A stretch of DNA of 64,000 nucleotides from Neurospora crassa OR74A (taxonomy: Eukaryota > Ascomycota > Sordariomycetes > Sordariales > Sordariaceae). Of this stretch, positions 58,313 through 64,000 are shown piece after piece; within the stretch, counting starts at the first letter, position 1; the number at the start of each line of letters is the position of its first letter. The notes below the pieces were generated by a model. The model saw only the letters and a program-made list of their open reading frames with translations, was not told the origin of the DNA and did not search any database. A program made the translations under genes and the position numbers. Location: positions 3,782,001-3,846,000 of the forward strand of contig NC_026504.1 of NCBI RefSeq assembly GCF_000182925.2. Reading direction: 5' to 3'.

Positions 58313-60571
58313 CTTGGGTTATGTGTATCAAGTTGTCTTTTTCCAATGTTGGCCGCTTGTTTATGTGGTGAGAATGGCGAATAATAACGAATGTATTGCT
58401 GTCTGTACGCAGTATTAGCTGACTTATAATACCAGTGGTGACGATGATAAAAAACGAAGGTCGTGATGTCATTGCCACTGTTACTGGGCGGCTGAGAGCG
58501 CCAATGCAAGTGGAAGCTCAACTCGTTTCACGGACTGCAGATCAACGCATCACGAATGCTGTTGACATCAGTCAAAGAAGGAGAAAACGATATTCGCCAA
58601 CGTCTAACAGAAAAGATCTCACAACAGCTAAAGATACATGGCAGCAAAGTGCAGAAAAAAGAAAAGAAAAAACATACAACACCTGGGATTCGCTGGTCGT
58701 CACCGACCCAACTACTAGTCAGGCGATTGGTAGCTTATCTATGGGAGAGCGGACGGGATCCCGAGTTTTCTACCATCTGTGGTCGTATGTACTGATATTG
58801 CTGAATTGCAGGCTCTATATTACCCTGGCCGACCACGCTGACGCACCTGAACGTTAATCTATCTTATCCTGGTGTGCATATAAATTTGGTCTCTTCGTTG
58901 AACAGAAGCATGACCACTTGCAATGTCGACCAGCAGTGCCCAGTAATATATGGGTATGATTGAAGCCAATAATTGTTGTAATCGTACCCTTTCAGGTATC
59001 TTGTTTGACTTGTTCCTTATGGAAACAACGCGAACGGAGAAGCGTCAGCATTTAAATTCCTCACCAACATAGACCTAACTGTCTCCAAACAGTGACATCT
59101 CCCATCACCACTCCGGTCAAGAGAAAATAACACTTTTTTTTTACCTCTGAAGCTTTAAATCCCACTGCTTTTACAAGCAAAAGGATAGTGAATGGTGGTG
59201 TTCTGTTTGAGTGTCCAGGCATTCAAGTCCATATGTATAGCTGCATGCCGACTAGGTAGAGGCGATCCGTCCTTGGCATATGTCCCCAAGTGATGCATGA
59301 CATTGCATCTCGGAGCTCTGAATAGGCATATATGCGTTTTGGAAACTGTTGACTCTTCATTTCTTTTGTTTGTCTTTCTTCACTTTTTTTTTCTTCTTCT
59401 TTTCTTTGTTTCGTTTTCCAAGTTTGCAGAATTTCAACCGAGCCAAAGCTCATTTAAACAAGTGGGAAACCGTCTGAGAACGCCTGGTTTCTGGGAAGCG
59501 CCTTCGTCCACATTTTTTGGTTGTGACCCATTCTTTTCAGACGACGTACAATTCTTGACGAATAGCTCCATTTTACAACTTCGAAGTAGGAAGAAAGGCA
59601 ATGCTTGTTTATCTCAAAGTGAAAGAATGATGATAACAAACAGAACATACAGACAATAGGGGTTAAAGATTTACTGTTATTTTTCTGATACCACTTAAAA
59701 CCCACTTGCATCATAACTTGAATCTGAGCAGGCAGTGCTGGAACGATGCGCCTTTGCGCCTCTTGCATTCGAATCCCTTCAACTAACAACACCATCCAGG
59801 ATGCCCTCCCTTTCGTCTGATCGGATTTGATGAAACCTATCCCTCTGAGAAAAAGGTACACTAGGTATAGCTTCAGGTACAGCGGGTCGTACGGCATGCC
59901 TGTGAACTCGTTCCTTGTAACACATACACAAGGAGAGTTGGGACTTTCGTCAGCTATGCCTCGAGGGTATTAATATGCGTGCACTAACGATTTAGATAAG
60001 GGATGAGGTGAGATCGGGGGCCAGGCAAGAACTTTCAAGACATGTGCGATGGATAGCCGATTTTGAAGAGATGGTGAAGCAAAATAACCAAGATAAGGAA
60101 ATTGGATATTAGACGCGATCCTCATGGGGCTAATGTCGAGCAAGCTGACGAGTGGAACACATTGAAAGCTGATCTTTGCCTGCCGACATTGCCGTGACAC
60201 GCTATGACTTCACTTTGCACGCTTTGATTCAGCTCCTTCCCATCTGTTTTCGTGACGAGCGAGGTACCCGCTTGAAGGACTGTCAAAATGGAAAGGAAGG
60301 TACACATGCGAGACACCACCTCGTACTCATGTTGGATCACGCAAAAAGACATCCGGATGGGCTTCAAAAAGCTCTGCGCTTCTATTCTACCCCACAGAGC
60401 ACAGCCACAAGACAATAACGCTAGTACCCTAGGATCTGCCAGCCTGAAGATGCTCCAGGGCGGTATGATCGATACCAAAGAGGGTGAGATGAACTCGCAG
60501 CTCTCCAAGCACTCACTACATAGCAACTTGCAAACCTATCAACATCGCATCACATTGACCACGTAATCCCT
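58313..60571. other. 2.3-kb intergenic region
   Basis: Holds the promoter of the small mitochondrial-type gene and the 3' flank of the F-box gene. AT-rich around 59100-59700. One minus-strand frame (59454-59897) is described separately; otherwise no gene, repeat or RNA gene seen. Confidence 0.5.
59454..59897 (-). CDS. Possible hypothetical ORF, 147 residues
   Basis: An uninterrupted minus-strand frame with an ATG start, in AT-richer DNA where long chance frames are less likely. The first 75 residues look most protein-like (MPYDPLYLKLYLVYLFLRGI, GRASWMVLLVEGIRMQEAQR, RIVPALPAQIQVMMQVGF) with C-ending tyrosine codons. The second half is Lys/Ser/Phe-rich and less convincing, so the true gene could splice out near residue 75, or the frame may be a relic. 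No domain recognised and the start context is mediocre (acaggcATG). Confidence 0.28.
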   Translation of the reverse strand: MPYDPLYLKLYLVYLFLRGIGFIKSDQTKGRASWMVLLVEGIRMQEAQRRIVPALPAQIQVMMQVGFKWYQKNNSKSLTPIVCMFCLLSSFFHFEINKHCLSSYFEVVKWSYSSRIVRRLKRMGHNQKMWTKALPRNQAFSDGFPLV

Positions 60572-63500
60572 TTAGATCATCTTCCCCTTCCCCTTCCCCT
60601 TCACATCCAACCTCGGAAACTCTTCCGAGTTCTCCAACGCGTGTCGAACATCAGAAACCGTCGGCACAACGTTCTGGTGTGCCATCCGGTGCTGGCGAGC
60701 CTGTTCCTCCTCTAAGCTCAGTCGCAAAGCAAGAGCCAGATCGTCATCGATGTCAGTGCCAGAGGTGACATTTGTAGTTGCTGCTGCCGGGGCGGTATCG
60801 TAGGCGATGTCGGAAGGATCTCGCCCGAAGACAGAGCCGTTGCTGTGCCCGGTCTCGGAAAAGGGAATGACCGGCGTGCTGTGGGACGAGGAAGACCCAG
60901 TCGCGAGAGAAGGTTGCTTGCCCTTTCCTTTACCCTTCAAGGGCTTCACCTTGATGGAGAACTCGGGTAAGGGGCTCGGGCTGCGAGGGGGGTACTGCTC
61001 TGCTTCTGATGCTACTGGTTCTGGTGCCGGTGCCGGTTCCACTGCAGCAACACCATCCACGCTGCCGTTGCTTTCAAGCAGCGACAGGCGAATAGCCCGT
61101 TGGATCATTTCCTCCTCTGACTCTTGATTGGCAGTCGCGAGATTCGCACCGCTTCCCGTCACACTCGGGCTAGCGCCAGGAGGGCTAGGCTCGGGTGTAA
61201 GCTGATCAGCGCTGCTCCCCGTGGACGGCAACCTTTCCCATTCTTCATCAATAGTCGATCCCATCTCTGCCTCAGCTGCCAACCGAACCGACTCTTGCTT
61301 TATGAAGTCCTCCTCGGAAATCATTTGGGCATAAAGAAGTGCTTCTTCCTCGGTCATGTCTGCCAAGCCTTGTCCAAACCGCGAACGGAGCCGAGCCATC
61401 TCGCGAGTGCGCGTTTCCTCCTCGTGGATAAGCTCCGCCTCTTCCGCAGCGATAAAGCCAGAGACGTGATGGCTGGTTCTACGGCTGCTCAGCCGGCCAT
61501 GTACATCGTTATGTCGGTGACGTCGCTTCCGACCGGGGGTTTGATTTGTCGAGCTATAAGACCAAAACCTGATGTTGTTTCCCCATGCCGACACGCCTCG
61601 AAGGACAGTCGGATCAGGATCCAAGAAGATGGCGCGAACAGCAGAGTAGACAATCCGTTCCATTGCAGGAGCCTGAGAGAGAATGGGACGAGGGATCCGG
61701 CCCGACACCTTTGCATTGAGGGTTCGGATAGGTTCATGTGTTGAAGCCAACGGATCCCATGCTTGGACCACACCGTCAGTACCGCCGTGAAGTAGATAAA
61801 GAGCCGAAAGGGCAAGACTAGAGATAGCGGGTGAGTCGGTTTGAATAACCCGTAAAGGCTTGACCGTATGGGAAGAGTGATGATCTCTTGTGTTCCACAC
61901 ATTCACTGCACCGGTGCTGGTTCCTACAGCAAGATACCGGGCGCGACGACCAGGAATCTCCTTGGACGTGTCACCACTTCCATCATGCTCGAAGCAAAGA
62001 GGGTCCTCAAATGCTGCCATGACAGCATAGGCAGACAAATCAATAGCGCTGGCGGTGATTTCTGCCCCTAGAGGTATCTTGAGTTTGTAGTCGGTGACAG
62101 ACCAACCGTTAATCGTGTCTCCTGCAGGCGTGGCTGAGGTCGAAGGTGAATCGCTTGAAGCCTGAATGGCTGAAGGCTTTTCTCCATTGCTCGTGGTAGA
62201 CTGAGAGATAGAATCCCAGCTTTTTGACGTCTCTGTACCTCCAAAGATAGAGGCTTTGGGTGCTGAAGACAGCAAGGCCGCAACCTTCTCTGGATTGATC
62301 ACCGGGCTAGTCTTGTGTCTGACATATCTCCGAACGGCAGGGGGCACGTTCTCCTCTAAACCGCAATCGATCTTGAAAATGGCCTCGCCGCCACTTTCAT
62401 CGCCGGCAGCAAAGTCCACTTCGAGTCTCCGCTGCATATCCCAGCCTAAGCAAACCCCCCGGAAATAAGCTGGTTTGCGGCGCAAGTAAGATTCTATCTC
62501 TCGGGCCTCAGCAACGATCTGTGCCCTGCTCAGGTTCATGAAATTTGCCGATGAGCGCGGTGTGTATGAACCATCAGCTGCATTCTTGTTGCAGTCATCC
62601 GGTGTGGCGACACGCCGAGTTGCTTCGATCATCTCCCAATAAGCAGTGCGTCCGGCATCCCAGGCATCCTTGAGCAGAGTTGTCGACTTTCCACGAGTCG
62701 AAGAAGGTGTCGGCGTCTGGATCAGATAAAAGACTTCTCCAAGTGCATTCAGCGCAACAGCCCAAACTCTGTTCATGCCTTTGCGTCTCAGGTTGTAGTT
62801 GTCATCGACCTTGATGTCTACAATAGGCACGCCCGGGCTGAGCACCCACCGCGCGGTGATCTCGCCAACGCGGTTGCCGGCGCGACGACCCGAGATTTCA
62901 TAACCAAGGGTATAAGCGGTCACTATGCCGAGCGTTGAGCCAGTAAACATACCAATCATCGAGTCAGTTGCTGTTGGTACATTGGGCGATTTTGCGATCC
63001 AAACAGAACAGACGGCATCCAAGAGCTCTGGGATCTTGGGTATCTCAGGCTCGTCGTCCACAGTTTCTGGTACGATTCCCAGAAATCGGCCGCGCAGCTG
63101 ACCCTGTGGTTTGAAGTAGACCCGACCACCAGGAAACGCTTCAGCGCCGATGAGACCATAGGGCTGGCTAACGTCGATGACGTTAGGAACCGCAGCCGCC
63201 CCGTCGCCCATTCCATAGTACACGAGACCGGGATGCACTTCGTCCAGCTGCTGAAACTGAAACTGGTCATCCATACCCAGCTTGTCGATTTTACCGGTAG
63301 TAGGATCGCCGACAGATGCCACTCCGATATCCCTGGAACCATGCATCACACGCGGCCCATTGCGATTACCGGAAAATACGGCGTGCAAATGGGTGACCAT
63401 CCAGGTGAGCCTTGGGCTATATGTCAACACGGCGGCTGCCTTCTTGCCAGACTGGATCGAAAGGTTCGAGGAGCCGTCCGGTTTTCCGCGGGACACACTC

Positions 63501-63989
63501 CGGAGCAGCCGAGTGCGGAGAAGATACTCGCTACGCCATGTAGCCATGGCACTCAGTCTGGCAAAGTACCGAGACTCGGAGCGTATTCTGTCCAGCTCTC
63601 CATCTTCGTTGGCAAACTCGCTCCTGTTCTTTGCCGAAAGTAACGATTCTTGGCCAGGAAAGTTGCGCAGGAAAGCTCTCCGCCAGGCATAGGGGGCCGC
63701 AACGAGGTGGTAAAAGCGCTTCGAGACCAGAGCGACGTCTCCGTGAGAATCGGGATGCAGATGCGATAAGATATGGGTCAGGATTTCTGGGAGAGTTTTT
63801 GTAAGCTACGAGCGAGAATATCAACCACACTACCCAAACGGACATACCGTTGGGGAAATCTGTCAACTTGACGCGGCCCGGAGTGGATGAAGTGTTCTTA
63901 ACAACTTGGAAGGCCACGGTATGCGGAGCGCGATGTCGGGACAGCAGCAAGGCGCTTTCATATTCAGCGATGCGTTGACCAGCAGTCAT
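60572..63989 (-). CDS. F-box/WD40 protein with ubiquitin-interacting motifs
   Basis: Two exons on the minus strand: 63989-63848 and 63786-60572, 1118 residues. The 60-nt intron interrupts the F-box, and joining gives KLTDFPNEILTHILSHLHPD and ALVSKRFYHLVAAPYAWRRA (residues 41-85), a clear F-box that would bind Skp1 in an SCF ubiquitin ligase. A long middle part has WD40-like strands, best seen at RYLAVGTSTGAVNVWNTRD, YLLHGGTDGVVQAWDP and VSAWGNNIRFWSY. The C-terminal 350 residues are acidic and hold ubiquitin-interacting motifs: EEEMIQRAIRLSLLES, DDDLALALRLSLEEEQ and a weaker EEEALLYAQMISEED. The tail ends in Gly/Lys repeats (VKGKGKGKMI). It probably selects substrates for, or senses, ubiquitination; targets are unknown. 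The ATG at 63989 is close to the window edge but the sequence around it fits a start. Confidence 0.88.
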
Positions 63990-64000
63990 GACAGGTTGGG

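Noticed and set aside
1-64000. Biosynthetic cluster, mobile element or CRISPR array
   Set aside because: Gene content is scattered housekeeping functions on both strands. No transposase, reverse transcriptase, terminal repeats or spaced direct repeats were seen.

Overview
The window is nuclear DNA of a filamentous ascomycete. Genes carry short GT-AG introns (about 55-160 nt, CTNAC-like branch sites), coding sequence is rich in C at third codon positions, and the proteins resemble those of Sordariomycetes, probably Sordariales (Neurospora/Sordaria/Podospora-like). The order is inferred from protein resemblance and intron style, not from a database search. Genes lie on both strands and are well spaced, with no operons. 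I saw no tRNA, rRNA, CRISPR, transposase, integrase or reverse transcriptase.

Left part (1-12.4 kb): the 3' part of a hypothetical acidic-tailed protein, a small basic Gly-rich protein (1674-2048), and two hydrophilic proteins built of DUF3659/LEA-like repeats (5059-6294 and 9159-12327). Next come mitochondrial acetolactate synthase ILV2 (15031-17284), a seven-Cys metallothionein-like gene (minus, 18610-19058), the monopolin/kinetochore subunit Csm1/Pcs1 (minus, 20213-22200), a nodulin-like MFS transporter (minus, 22980-24875) and the Serinc/TMS1 membrane protein (26513-28094).

An 8.3-kb stretch (28.1-36.4 kb) has no gene I can defend. It is followed by cystathionine beta-lyase (minus, 36429-37865), the Msp1 AAA ATPase (minus, 39920-41310), the AP-2 sigma adaptin (42364-43028), an RS-rich zinc-knuckle protein (minus, 44124-46891), the ESCRT regulator Ist1 (minus, 48132-49111), the SAGA subunit Spt3 (50037-53574), the PP2A methyltransferase Ppm1 (minus, 53985-55280), a multi-pass membrane protein (56318-57509), a 98-residue possible mitochondrial protein (minus, 57855-58312) and an F-box/WD40/UIM protein (minus, 60572-63989).

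Most of these are conserved housekeeping genes with unrelated jobs. The most unusual structure is in SPT3: its conserved 18-codon first exon is separated from the rest by a 2,487-nt intron. That intron holds a long protein-like reading frame which has its own ATG and runs, interrupted by a single TAG, in frame straight into SPT3 exon 2. Also notable are a near-perfect long hairpin inside the last exon of the metallothionein-like gene, the local group of DUF3659/LEA-type genes, and Gcn4/CPC1-type motifs near both amino-acid biosynthesis genes.
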